From assembly GCA_016926875.1 (NCBI GenBank), contig JAFGNU010000037.1, positions 1-36,865 on the forward strand: a stretch of DNA of 36,865 nt, in the 5' to 3' direction. Of this stretch, positions 8,176-15,290 are shown one piece after another. Position numbers and translations under genes: made by a program. The DNA is from Anaerolineae bacterium. Lineage in GTDB: Bacteria; Chloroflexota; Anaerolineae; Aggregatilineales; Aggregatilineaceae. The number at the start of each line of letters is the position of its first letter. Position 1 is the stretch's first letter. The notes under the pieces were generated by a model that saw only the letters and a program-made list of their open reading frames with translations, was not told the origin of the DNA and searched no databases.

Positions 8176-8601
8176 ATGAAGCTGACAACCATGTGGAAAG
8201 ACGCCCTGGGTTCGCTGATCAAACCTGCCGCCACCCAGCGCTACCCGTTTGTACGGCGCGAAGCACCGGAGCACCTGCGCGGCCAACTGCACTGGGACCC
8301 GTCGGCGTGCACCGGCTGCGGTCTGTGCTCAAAGGACTGCCCGGCAGATGCGCTGGAAGTGATCGTGCTGGATAAAAAAGCCAAGCGCTTTGTGATGCAC
8401 TATCACGTTGACCGCTGCACGTTCTGTGCGCAGTGCGTGGCGAGCTGCCGCCAGGGCTGCCTGGACATGGAATCCGACGAATGGGAACTAGCAGCGCTGG
8501 ACCCAAGGACATTTGATATTTACTATGGCAACGAAGCCGACATTGCATCCATCCTGGACGGCTCAACTGAAGAAGAGGCTGAACCGGCTGCGGCAGGCTG
8601 A
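8176..8601 (+). CDS. NuoI/MbhN-like subunit with two 4Fe-4S clusters
   Basis: The 141-residue protein has two ferredoxin motifs. CTGCGLCSKDCP supplies C45, C48, C51 and C55; CTFCAQCVASCRQGC supplies C81, C84, C87 and C91, with an extra C95. It relays electrons between a soluble donor, presumably ferredoxin, and the NuoB-like cluster. No NuoE, NuoF or NuoG-like gene accompanies it, which supports ferredoxin over NADH as the donor. It starts directly after the NuoH-like stop. The 79-base 3' end also encodes the start of the protease. Confidence 0.93.
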   Translation: MKLTTMWKDALGSLIKPAATQRYPFVRREAPEHLRGQLHWDPSACTGCGLCSKDCPADALEVIVLDKKAKRFVMHYHVDRCTFCAQCVASCRQGCLDMESDEWELAALDPRTFDIYYGNEADIASILDGSTEEEAEPAAAG

Positions 8602-9058
8602 TCAACTGCCCAGGGTAGCCGTCGTCGGCTTTGGGAACGAACTAAACGGAGATGATGCAGCCGGAATTGTTTTTGCCCGTGCGCTGGCAACGCGCCTGGC
8701 AGGGCAGACCCGGCTGCTGGTGATCGACGCCGGGATCGCGCCCGAAAATCAAACCGGGCCGCTGCGCGACTTCGGCCCGGACCTGGTGTTGTTTGTTGAC
8801 GCGGTGCACATGGCCGAAGAGCCGGGCACAGTTCGCCTGCTGGATTGGCAGGACACTACCGGCCTGAGCGCATCTACCCATACACTGCCACCCTACGTTA
8901 TCGCCAAGTACCTGACCGCTGAAATCGGCTGTGAGGTAGCGCTGCTTGGCATCCAGCCGTTTAGCAACCAGATCAACACCCTGGTCTCGCCGCTCATGCA
9001 GCAGATTGTCAACGCAACCGTCCAGACGTTAATCGGTGTTTTGACGGATTCACAATAA
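8525..9058 (+). CDS. Hydrogenase maturation protease, HycI family
   Basis: The 177-residue protein is a Ni-dependent endopeptidase that trims the C-terminal tail of the large subunit after nickel insertion. Visible family features are GFGNELNGDDAAG at the first strand, LVLFVDAVHM with the second acidic residue, and ASTHTLPP with the histidine, as in the STH motif of HycI. The domain proper starts near residue 31, so the N-terminus is long for the family. ATG 8525 is the only ATG before the conserved region but lacks a clear ribosome site and overlaps the previous gene by 79 bases. An internal non-ATG start near 8575-8600 is possible. It is the last gene of the operon and overlaps convergent pgl by nine bases. 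Confidence 0.88.
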   Translation: MATKPTLHPSWTAQLKKRLNRLRQADQLPRVAVVGFGNELNGDDAAGIVFARALATRLAGQTRLLVIDAGIAPENQTGPLRDFGPDLVLFVDAVHMAEEPGTVRLLDWQDTTGLSASTHTLPPYVIAKYLTAEIGCEVALLGIQPFSNQINTLVSPLMQQIVNATVQTLIGVLTDSQ

Positions 9059-9766
9059 ACGGCTGGCGGCTGCATCCACCAACCACCCCACATGACCGTC
9101 CGTTGGCCGGATAAATTGTGCGGGGTAGACATCGCGAGGCCCGCGCAAAACAGTTCGCATTATCTCGGCTTTGCCCTCACCAGCCACCAGGAACAGCACA
9201 TTGGCTGCCGCGTTGATCACGGGCAGTGTTAGCGTCAGCCGCCACACATCTAACCTGTCCACGTAGTTCTCAACTACCCAACGCCTCGATTCGGTCAAAG
9301 CCGCCGTATCAGGAAATAAGGAGGCGGTGTGCCCGTCATCACCCAACCCCAGCAGAATCAGATCAAAGCGGGGTATATTGCCGCCCCCAAATATACGCAG
9401 CGCGTGCTCGTATTCGGCGGCAGCCTGCGCCGGATCGATCTCGCCGCGCATCCGGTACTCATTGCCCGCTGGCAGCGAGACATGATCGAGCAGCGCCTCG
9501 CGCGCCATGCGGTAGTTGCTATCCGGGTGATTCGGCGGCACGCAGCGCTCATCGCCCCAGAATACGAATATATGCTCCCAGTCAATGTGACCAGCGAAGA
9601 TAGCAGAAGCAAGCAGGGAATATAACCGGCGCGGCGTCGAACCGCCGGACAGCACCACGCTGAATCGTCCATGCGTGCGGATCGCCTGTTTGCCCAGCGC
9701 GACAAACCGCTCTGCCCCAGCGTGGGCTAGGGCCTCGACATCTGGAACGATTTCGAGGTTATCCAT
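9050..9766 (-). CDS. pgl: 6-phosphogluconolactonase
   Basis: The enzyme hydrolyses 6-phosphoglucono-lactone to 6-phosphogluconate in the oxidative pentose phosphate pathway. The DevB/Pgl family signs are [33 protein letters not shown] and [15 protein letters not shown]. Length is 238 residues from ATG 9766. That start overlaps the zwf stop (ATGGATAA), giving a coupled zwf-pgl pair; an upstream in-frame start at 9799 is less likely. It follows zwf, which makes its substrate. Confidence 0.93.
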   Translation of the reverse strand: MDNLEIVPDVEALAHAGAERFVALGKQAIRTHGRFSVVLSGGSTPRRLYSLLASAIFAGHIDWEHIFVFWGDERCVPPNHPDSNYRMAREALLDHVSLPAGNEYRMRGEIDPAQAAAEYEHALRIFGGGNIPRFDLILLGLGDDGHTASLFPDTAALTESRRWVVENYVDRLDVWRLTLTLPVINAAANVLFLVAGEGKAEIMRTVLRGPRDVYPAQFIRPTDGHVGWLVDAAASRLL

Positions 9767-11225
9767 ACTCAATACAGCCCTGTCGCCAGACACGCCCATC
9801 AGCCGCCAGGAAATCGTCGGCTTCGACCGGCCCCATGCTGCCCGGTTGGTAGCTGACCAGAGGTGGCGCGTCCGGCGTTTCCCAGCCCTGCAATACAGGA
9901 TCGATCAGCTTCCAGGCCGTTTCAATCTCGTCGCTGCGGGTGAACAGCGATGCATCCCTGTTAAGCGCGTCCAGCAGCAGCCGTTCGTATGCATCCGGCA
10001 GCGTCCCGCCGCCAAACGACGAGCGATAATGAAACTCCATATCGACCGATTGCGTTTCCTGCACCGAACCGGGCACTTTGGCTTCGAATTTGAGGTGAAT
10101 CCCCTCGTCGGGTTGGATGCACAGCGACAGAATGTTTGGGGTAAAACGGCGATCCGGTGCCCGCTCGAACATCACGTGCGGCGGGCACTTGAACTGTACC
10201 ACGATCTCACTGACCTTGCCCGCCAGCGCCTTGCCGGACCTCAGGTAAAACGGCACGTTCTGCCAGCGCCAGTTATCCACGAACAGCTTGAGCGCGGCGT
10301 AGGTCGGCGTCTGCGATCCGTCTGCAACACCGGGCGCCTGGCAGTAGCCCTCGTACTGGGCGCGCACGGTGTCCCGCGGTGTCACTGGCCGGATCGCGCT
10401 CAGCAGCTTGACCTTTTCGTTGCGCAGGGCATCGGCGTTGAAAGATGCGGGCGGTTCCATCGCCACCAGGCACAGCAGTTGCAGCAGGTGGTTCTGGAAC
10501 ATATCGCGCAGTACCCCCGCCTGATCGTAGTACCCGGCGCGGTACCCGACGTCCACCTGCTCGGCCACTGTGATCTGTACGTGATCAACGTAATTACGAT
10601 TCCAGACTGGCTCAAAGATGGTGTTGGCAAAGCGGAAAAACAGGATGTTCTGCGCGGTTTCTTTACCCAGGTAATGATCGATGCGGTACACTTGGCGCTC
10701 ATCAAACATGGCATGGATGGTATGGTTTAATTCTTGCGCCGAGGCCAGATCGTGCCCGAACGGTTTTTCGATCACGATATGCCGCCAGCCGCCAGCCTCG
10801 CGCGCCATGCCGGATTTGCCCAGGTATTCTACAATTGGCGCGTAAAACGCAGGCGCCACAGCCAGGTAGTACAGCCGGTTGGCCGTGCCGGGTTCCAGTT
10901 TACGCAGGAACGCTTCAAGCGCTTCATAGTCGGCAGCAATGTTCGCATCGCCCGGCTGGTACCAGATGCGCCCGGCAAATGATTCCCAGTCACCCGCGTC
11001 GAAGCCGTCGCTGGCGAATTCCTGCGCCCCTTCGCACAGGTGATGACGGAACTCTTCGTGCGAATACGGGCTGCGTGACATGCCTACAATCCGCAGATCA
11101 TCCGGCAGGCGCCGCCGGCGATACTGGCTGAACAGCGCCGGTATCAGCTTGCGGCGAGTCAGGTCGCCCGAAGCCCCAAAGATCACCACCGTCGTGCTGG
11201 CTGCCGCTGCGTCAGGTTCGCTCAT
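9759..11225 (-). CDS. zwf: Glucose-6-phosphate 1-dehydrogenase
   Basis: The 488-residue enzyme oxidises glucose-6-phosphate with NADP (or NAD) to 6-phosphogluconolactone. N-terminal [16 protein letters not shown] is the dinucleotide site. IEKPFGHDL and the active-site signature RIDHYLGKE follow, and the C-terminal substrate domain is complete. ATG 11225 is preceded by GGAG; the TTG at 11237 is less likely. A TATACT -10 box lies on the minus strand at about 11272-11277. It is coupled to pgl and supplies NADPH. Confidence 0.95.
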   Translation of the reverse strand: MSEPDAAAASTTVVIFGASGDLTRRKLIPALFSQYRRRRLPDDLRIVGMSRSPYSHEEFRHHLCEGAQEFASDGFDAGDWESFAGRIWYQPGDANIAADYEALEAFLRKLEPGTANRLYYLAVAPAFYAPIVEYLGKSGMAREAGGWRHIVIEKPFGHDLASAQELNHTIHAMFDERQVYRIDHYLGKETAQNILFFRFANTIFEPVWNRNYVDHVQITVAEQVDVGYRAGYYDQAGVLRDMFQNHLLQLLCLVAMEPPASFNADALRNEKVKLLSAIRPVTPRDTVRAQYEGYCQAPGVADGSQTPTYAALKLFVDNWRWQNVPFYLRSGKALAGKVSEIVVQFKCPPHVMFERAPDRRFTPNILSLCIQPDEGIHLKFEAKVPGSVQETQSVDMEFHYRSSFGGGTLPDAYERLLLDALNRDASLFTRSDEIETAWKLIDPVLQGWETPDAPPLVSYQPGSMGPVEADDFLAADGRVWRQGCIEYG

Positions 11226-11287
11226 CTGCTGCTCCAATACGTGCTCGCTAACTGCCCAAAGCCGCCCTTTTAGTATAAACCAACTGC

Positions 11288-11314
11288 GCCGGTTAACCGA
11301 CTGGCATAACCGGC
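11288..11314. repeat. Inverted repeat between icd and zwf
   Basis: GCCGGTTA (11288-11295) and TAACCGGC (11307-11314) form a perfect eight-base stem with an 11-base loop. On the minus strand it follows icd and precedes zwf. There is no T run after it, so it may be a weak terminator or an operator near the zwf promoter. Confidence 0.45.
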
Positions 11315-11343
11315 CCCTTCATACAAACGCTTGTCGCGGGCGG

Positions 11344-12600
11344 TCAGGTGTTGACCTCGTCCATATTCTTGATGATCGCAGTCGCAAACTCGCTGGTTTT
11401 TACCTCCGTGGCGCCCACCATCTGCCGCGCAAAGTCGTACGTCACGATCTTCTGTGCCAGCGTCAGCTCGTAGGCCCTGGTGACCAGTTCGGCGGCTTCC
11501 CACCAGCCGAGGAATTCCAGCATGGTCACGCCGCTGAACATCAGCGAGCCAGGATTCACTTTGTCCAGGTCGGTATACTTGGGCGCGGTGCCGTGCGTCG
11601 CTTCAAACAGCATCACCGCGTCGCCGATATTGGCGCCGGGCGCGATGCCTACCCCGCCGACCTGCGCCGCAACGGCATCAGAAATGTAATCGCCGTTCAG
11701 ATTCGGCGCCACCAGCAGATCAAATTCACGCGGGCGCAGCAGCAAATGCTGGAAGATGATATCTGCAATACGATCTTTAATCACGATTTTGTCGCCGGGC
11801 TGTTTGCCGTTGTAGTCGTCCCATAATTCCTGCTCGGTGATCGTGTACTCACCAAATTCCTCAGCGGCCACCTCGTAGCACCACCCCCGGAAGGCCCCCT
11901 CGGTGTACTTCTGGATGTTGCCCTTGTGCACGATGGTGATGCTCTTGTGCCCGCGTTCGATAGCATATTGCAGCGCAAACCGCATCAGGCGCTTGGTGCC
12001 AAAAGCGCTGATCGGCTTGATACCCAGGCCGCTGCCCTCAAAGAAGTTCGCGCCCAGTTCATCCCGCAGAAAAGCTGCCAGCTTCTCGTTCTCCGGCGTA
12101 CCTGTCGCATATTCGATGCCTGCATACACGTCCTCGGTGTTCTCGCGGAAGATCACCACGTTCACATGCTGCGGTTCGCGCAGCGGGCTGGGAACACCTT
12201 GATACCACCGCACCGGGCGCACACACGCATACAGGTCAAGCACCTGGCGCAGCGTCACGTTCAGGCTGCGGAATCCACCGCCAACCGGCGTGGTCAGCGG
12301 GCCTTTGATCCCGACCAGGAACTCGCGCAGAGCATCGAATGTTTCCTCTGGCATATACTCGCCATCATATATCCCGGCGGCTTTTTCCCCGGCGTAGATT
12401 TCCATCCAGGCGATCTTGCGCTGCCCACCGTAGGCTTTTTCGACCGCCGCGTCCCAGATACGCTTGGACGCAGTCATGATGTCGTGCCCGATCCCGTCGC
12501 CTTCAATGAACGCGATAATGGGGTTGTTGGGGATACATTCAGGCTTCAGGCAGGACACTTTTTCGCCCTCTGCGGGCACCACAATGTGTTGATAAGCCAT
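11344..12600 (-). CDS. icd: Isocitrate dehydrogenase, NADP-type
   Basis: The 418-residue enzyme converts isocitrate to 2-oxoglutarate and CO2 in the TCA cycle. Seen are [11 protein letters not shown] near the N-terminus, [20 protein letters not shown] with the isocitrate-binding Ser/Asn/Arg, [14 protein letters not shown], and the metal-binding [17 protein letters not shown]. Length and order match bacterial NADP-dependent Icd. AAGGAG lies about 11 bases before the ATG. It sits upstream of zwf and both genes make NADPH, but the gap of about 120 bases and the inverted repeat suggest separate transcription. Confidence 0.95.
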   Translation of the reverse strand: MAYQHIVVPAEGEKVSCLKPECIPNNPIIAFIEGDGIGHDIMTASKRIWDAAVEKAYGGQRKIAWMEIYAGEKAAGIYDGEYMPEETFDALREFLVGIKGPLTTPVGGGFRSLNVTLRQVLDLYACVRPVRWYQGVPSPLREPQHVNVVIFRENTEDVYAGIEYATGTPENEKLAAFLRDELGANFFEGSGLGIKPISAFGTKRLMRFALQYAIERGHKSITIVHKGNIQKYTEGAFRGWCYEVAAEEFGEYTITEQELWDDYNGKQPGDKIVIKDRIADIIFQHLLLRPREFDLLVAPNLNGDYISDAVAAQVGGVGIAPGANIGDAVMLFEATHGTAPKYTDLDKVNPGSLMFSGVTMLEFLGWWEAAELVTRAYELTLAQKIVTYDFARQMVGATEVKTSEFATAIIKNMDEVNT

Positions 12601-12684
12601 TGCTGGCGGAACTCCTTTCAGACAACAATGAGAGTAATAGCAGCGCCAGGCTGCACAGGAATCAATTCCCGGTGACTGCTCCGC

Positions 12685-13218
12685 TTACGCTTTCCACTTA
12701 ATCGTACAGCCAACTGCACCGGTGATCGTTATTTCGGGCGATTCGCCCACCAGCACCGCGTCCAGCGCATCGCGCAAGTAGTGATGCTGCACCGCACCGG
12801 GTTCATCGTAGTTATCATCAATTGCGCCCCGGTAGCGCAGCACGCCTTCCGCATCCAGCAGAAACACATGCGGCGTATGCGTGGCATCGTAAGCGCGGGC
12901 GATTTTCTGAGTCTCGTCGTGCAGGTAGGGGAAGTTGAACCCCTTCTCGCGGGCGCGATCTTGCATCCTGGCGAAGCTGTCTTCTGGATAGCGCTTCGCG
13001 TCATTCGAATTGATCGCGACCAGGATCGCGTCTTTGTCCTGGTAATCGCGCTGGATGTCGATCATCCGGTCTTCCCAGGCACGCACATACGGGCAGTGGT
13101 TGCAGCTAAAGATCACCACGACCGCTTTGTGCTTGTTGAGCAGATCGGCCAGCGCATAGGTCTGACCGTCCACAGCCGGGAGCGAAAACTGGGGGCCTTT
13201 TTGTCCAACGTCCAACAT
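12685..13218 (-). CDS. Thioredoxin-family protein (AhpC/TSA-like fold)
   Basis: The 177-residue cytoplasmic protein has no signal peptide. The N-terminal GPQFSLPAVDGQTYAL matches the AhpC/TSA and redoxin family. The CxxC-type site is SCNHCPYVRAWEDR, and the family-typical cis-proline stretch is DATHTPHVFLLD. It ends with VGCTIKWKA, a C-terminal block seen in this thioredoxin subfamily. It is likely a thiol-disulfide reductase or peroxidase-like protein; the partner is unknown. GAAGGAG precedes the ATG. It is followed upstream by a second thioredoxin-fold gene 24 bases away, so the two may be co-transcribed. Confidence 0.85.
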   Translation of the reverse strand: MLDVGQKGPQFSLPAVDGQTYALADLLNKHKAVVVIFSCNHCPYVRAWEDRMIDIQRDYQDKDAILVAINSNDAKRYPEDSFARMQDRAREKGFNFPYLHDETQKIARAYDATHTPHVFLLDAEGVLRYRGAIDDNYDEPGAVQHHYLRDALDAVLVGESPEITITGAVGCTIKWKA

Positions 13219-13242
13219 GCTTATTTCTCTCCTTCACAATAT

Positions 13243-13560
13243 CTATTCACGACGGGATGCTTTCAGGATGGCACGCCTGATCATGGCCTCAGAGGGAAGC
13301 GGCGATGGTCGGCCATCTTCCCGGAAGTACAGGCGGCACGTCAGGCGATAGGATGGTTCGCTCTGCGGATCGATGTCCTCGCCGTCGATCAGAATCGTCG
13401 GGGAGCCGGGAAATCGCCAGCGCCGGGCCTCGTCCTCGGTCCGGATTTGGACCTGCTCGACCTGCGCGCCGATTTGTAGTTCAGCCAGCACACGCTGTAA
13501 GCGCTGCCAGGCTTCTGGATGTGATGGGCACTCTTCCCACCACAAAAACTGAACGTGCAT
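13243..13560 (-). CDS. Thioredoxin-fold protein of the DF (seleno)protein family
   Basis: The 105-residue protein begins MHVQFLWWEECPSHPEA, the WxxCPSH pattern of a small thioredoxin-like family in which some members carry selenocysteine. It continues with PGSPTILIDGEDIDP and YRLTCRLYF, also typical. Only one cysteine is in the active-site loop (CPSH), and a second lies in LTCR. I chose ATG 13560 because the family begins there and AGGACAGG precedes it. Biochemical role is unknown; a mercury- or thiol-related role has been proposed only by similarity. It probably shares a transcript with the thioredoxin-family gene downstream. Confidence 0.75.
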   Translation of the reverse strand: MHVQFLWWEECPSHPEAWQRLQRVLAELQIGAQVEQVQIRTEDEARRWRFPGSPTILIDGEDIDPQSEPSYRLTCRLYFREDGRPSPLPSEAMIRRAILKASRRE

Positions 13561-13599
13561 CCTGTCTTGTCCTGCCAGCAAAAAGACTGTAACACACGG

Positions 13600-13617
13600 C
13601 CAGGCAATACTGCCTGG
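13600..13617. promoter_or_regulatory. Palindrome CCAGGCA-ATAC-TGCCTGG, possible operator
   Basis: Perfect seven-base arms flank four bases. The site lies between a possible minus-strand -10 (TATATT at 13635-13630) and the start of the thioredoxin-fold gene at 13560. Its place just downstream of the -10 fits an operator for this two-gene unit. No T run follows, so a terminator is less likely. Confidence 0.35.
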
Positions 13618-13676
13618 TCGATGTTACCGAATATAACGTTTTTTGCGGCCCGTAACCACCGCCGGATGATCGGGAC

Positions 13677-13706
13677 TCAAAACGCCCGGCAGGCTCACCG
13701 GGCGTT
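13677..13706 (-). terminator. Terminator after homoserine dehydrogenase
   Basis: On the minus strand AACGCCCGG and CCGGGCGTT form a perfect nine-base stem with an eight-base loop, followed by a short T run (GTTTTGAG). It lies about 30 bases after the gene's stop. Confidence 0.7.
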
Positions 13707-13734
13707 CATACGGGGATTGTGCTGGCTGCGTGGA

Positions 13735-14808
13735 TCACACGATCTGCTGAGCCAGCTTGATCATATCGCCCAGCACTCCGGCGGCGGTGACCTCTGGACC
13801 AGCCCCCGGTCCTGAAATGACCAACGGCAGATCAGCATATCGCTGCGTGCGCAGTGCGATATAGTTGGCAGGCCCGCGCAGCGTGCCCAGCGGACTATCC
13901 TGTGGCACTGACCGGAGCTTTACGGTTCCTCCTTCCGGGCCAACCTGGGCCACGTAACGCAGTGTATGCCCCCCGGCCCTGGCCTGGCGAAAACGATTGG
14001 CATAGGCTGCATCGAGCGTGTCGGCGGCGGCCATGAATTCTTCTGTGGACAGTGCGACCAGCGACTCGTCATACAACGCCTCAACGGCCAGGTCGGTCAT
14101 TTCCAGCGGCCAACCGGCAGTACGAGCCAGGATCAGGGCCTTGCGCGCGACATCGTGCCCGCTCAAATCATCGCGCGGATCGGGTTCGGTATAGCCCTGT
14201 TCGCGCGCCTGGGCAATAATCTGCGAATATGGGATACCTCGTTCGAGTTCTGCGCACAGGTATCCCAGCGTGCCGCTCATGCACCCTTCGATCTGGTGGA
14301 CCTGGTCGCCAGTATCGAGCAGGTAATGCAAGGTATCAATAACCGGCAGCCCGGCCCCAACCGCGCACTCATAGCGCAGCATTGGGTTGCCAAACAACTG
14401 CTGGACAGCCTGCCAACTGCCGATCAAGGGATTCTTGTTAGCCAGCACGACTCCACCCCCCGCCGCCAGCACGGTTTGCAGCCGGGAGCGGGTTTCTGTA
14501 GATGCGGTGACGTCCGCTACAATAGCCCTGGCCGGTATCAGGGTTTCCAGATCATCGAGCGTGCGTGTCTGCGTTACGGTATCCAGCAAGCGCTTGTTGG
14601 CGGCAGCGTGCAGAACAGCCTGCAAGGTGTTTTCCGAAAGACCTTCCGGATCAAACAGGACGCCGCTGATGTCGGCTAAGCCAATGGGGACCAGGTGCAG
14701 CATTTTTCGCCGGGCAACGGTCGCCTGAGTATCAATGATCTGGCGCAGCAGGGTACTGCCCACGTTGCCCAACCCCAGCAAGATAACAGGGATGACTTTC
14801 TGTGACAT
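13735..14808 (-). CDS. hom: Homoserine dehydrogenase
   Basis: The 357-residue enzyme reduces aspartate semialdehyde to homoserine, the branch to threonine and methionine. It has the Rossmann motif LLGLGNVGSTLL, then VADVTAST, ANKNPLIGSW, GCMSGTLGYL and the active-site segment DPRDDLSGHDVARKALILAR with the catalytic lysine. The pattern is that of the homoserine dehydrogenase half of ThrA. It has no aspartokinase domain and no ACT domain, so threonine feedback may be absent here. ATG 14808 has a perfect AAGGAGGA site; upstream in-frame starts do not. Confidence 0.93.
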   Translation of the reverse strand: MSQKVIPVILLGLGNVGSTLLRQIIDTQATVARRKMLHLVPIGLADISGVLFDPEGLSENTLQAVLHAAANKRLLDTVTQTRTLDDLETLIPARAIVADVTASTETRSRLQTVLAAGGGVVLANKNPLIGSWQAVQQLFGNPMLRYECAVGAGLPVIDTLHYLLDTGDQVHQIEGCMSGTLGYLCAELERGIPYSQIIAQAREQGYTEPDPRDDLSGHDVARKALILARTAGWPLEMTDLAVEALYDESLVALSTEEFMAAADTLDAAYANRFRQARAGGHTLRYVAQVGPEGGTVKLRSVPQDSPLGTLRGPANYIALRTQRYADLPLVISGPGAGPEVTAAGVLGDMIKLAQQIV

Positions 14809-15062
14809 GATTCCTCCTTGAGCAGATATCCGGTAGACCAGCAAGGCACCGGCCTGATTGTGTCACAAGATCACAGAAAGATCACCCCATTGCGCCAATT
14901 TCGCCACAATTAGTATGGACAGCGCCTCACGGCAGGCGTGAATGCACCGCGAGAAACAGCATGATCGACGGGTTTAGCGCGCCAAATAATGTTACAGTCC
15001 GGCATTATCAGTTTTCCAGATACTTCGCTGAATGGACAAATCTGAAAGGATTTGCATAATTA

Positions 15063-15092
15063 GAGGGTATGATACACAGACAATTTACCCTC
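15063..15092. repeat. Inverted repeat upstream of the permease
   Basis: GAGGGTA (15063-15069) and TACCCTC (15086-15092) are perfect arms, 16 bases apart. The site is about 200 bases before the permease and could bind a dimeric regulator. Confidence 0.3.
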
Positions 15093-15257
15093 GCCCTGCT
15101 ATGGATCTATTACGGGTGCTGCGATACGGCTGTTGGCCTGGCGACTGTGCCGCTAAACAAGCTGGTAGCCCACATTTTCGAGACGAGCTTGTCGTAGCCT
15201 CGCGGGCGGGATCGAGCTGCCAGATACCAGAAGAACAAAACCGCTTAACAAATACCA

Positions 15258-15286
15258 TTGAGCAAGTGACCAATAGGCAATACGAT
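15258..15286 (+). promoter_or_regulatory. Promoter giving a probably leaderless permease mRNA
   Basis: TTGAGC (15258-15263) and TACGAT (15281-15286) are spaced by exactly 17 bases. The ATG starts at 15291, five bases after the -10 element, so transcription should begin at or next to the start codon. No ribosome site is visible before the ATG. Confidence 0.6.
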
Positions 15287-15290
15287 CACT

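Larger units (their letters stand above)
14809..15290. other. Intergenic region between hom and the potassium permease
   Basis: No convincing gene is seen. It contains the ribosome site and upstream region of hom, the palindrome TTGTGTCACAA at 14858-14868 close upstream of hom, an inverted repeat GAGGGTA/TACCCTC at 15063-15092, and the permease promoter at its right end. A 93-codon plus-strand frame from 15032 overlaps the permease start and has no recognisable product. Confidence 0.6.

Noticed and set aside
479..8601. Respiratory complex I (NADH dehydrogenase) operon
   Set aside because: The large subunit keeps both CxxC nickel motifs and a cleavable tail, a HycI-type protease follows, and NuoE, NuoF and NuoG are missing.
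9675..10730. Long open frame antisense to zwf
   Set aside because: zwf is complete with all motifs on the other strand, and the antisense product resembles nothing.
13677..13706. Threonine-type attenuator for hom
   Set aside because: The hairpin lies after the gene and not before it, and no leader peptide is seen upstream of hom.
14870..15290. c-di-AMP (ydaO) riboswitch before the KimA-like gene
   Set aside because: None of the conserved riboswitch blocks is visible, and the promoter lies directly before the start codon.
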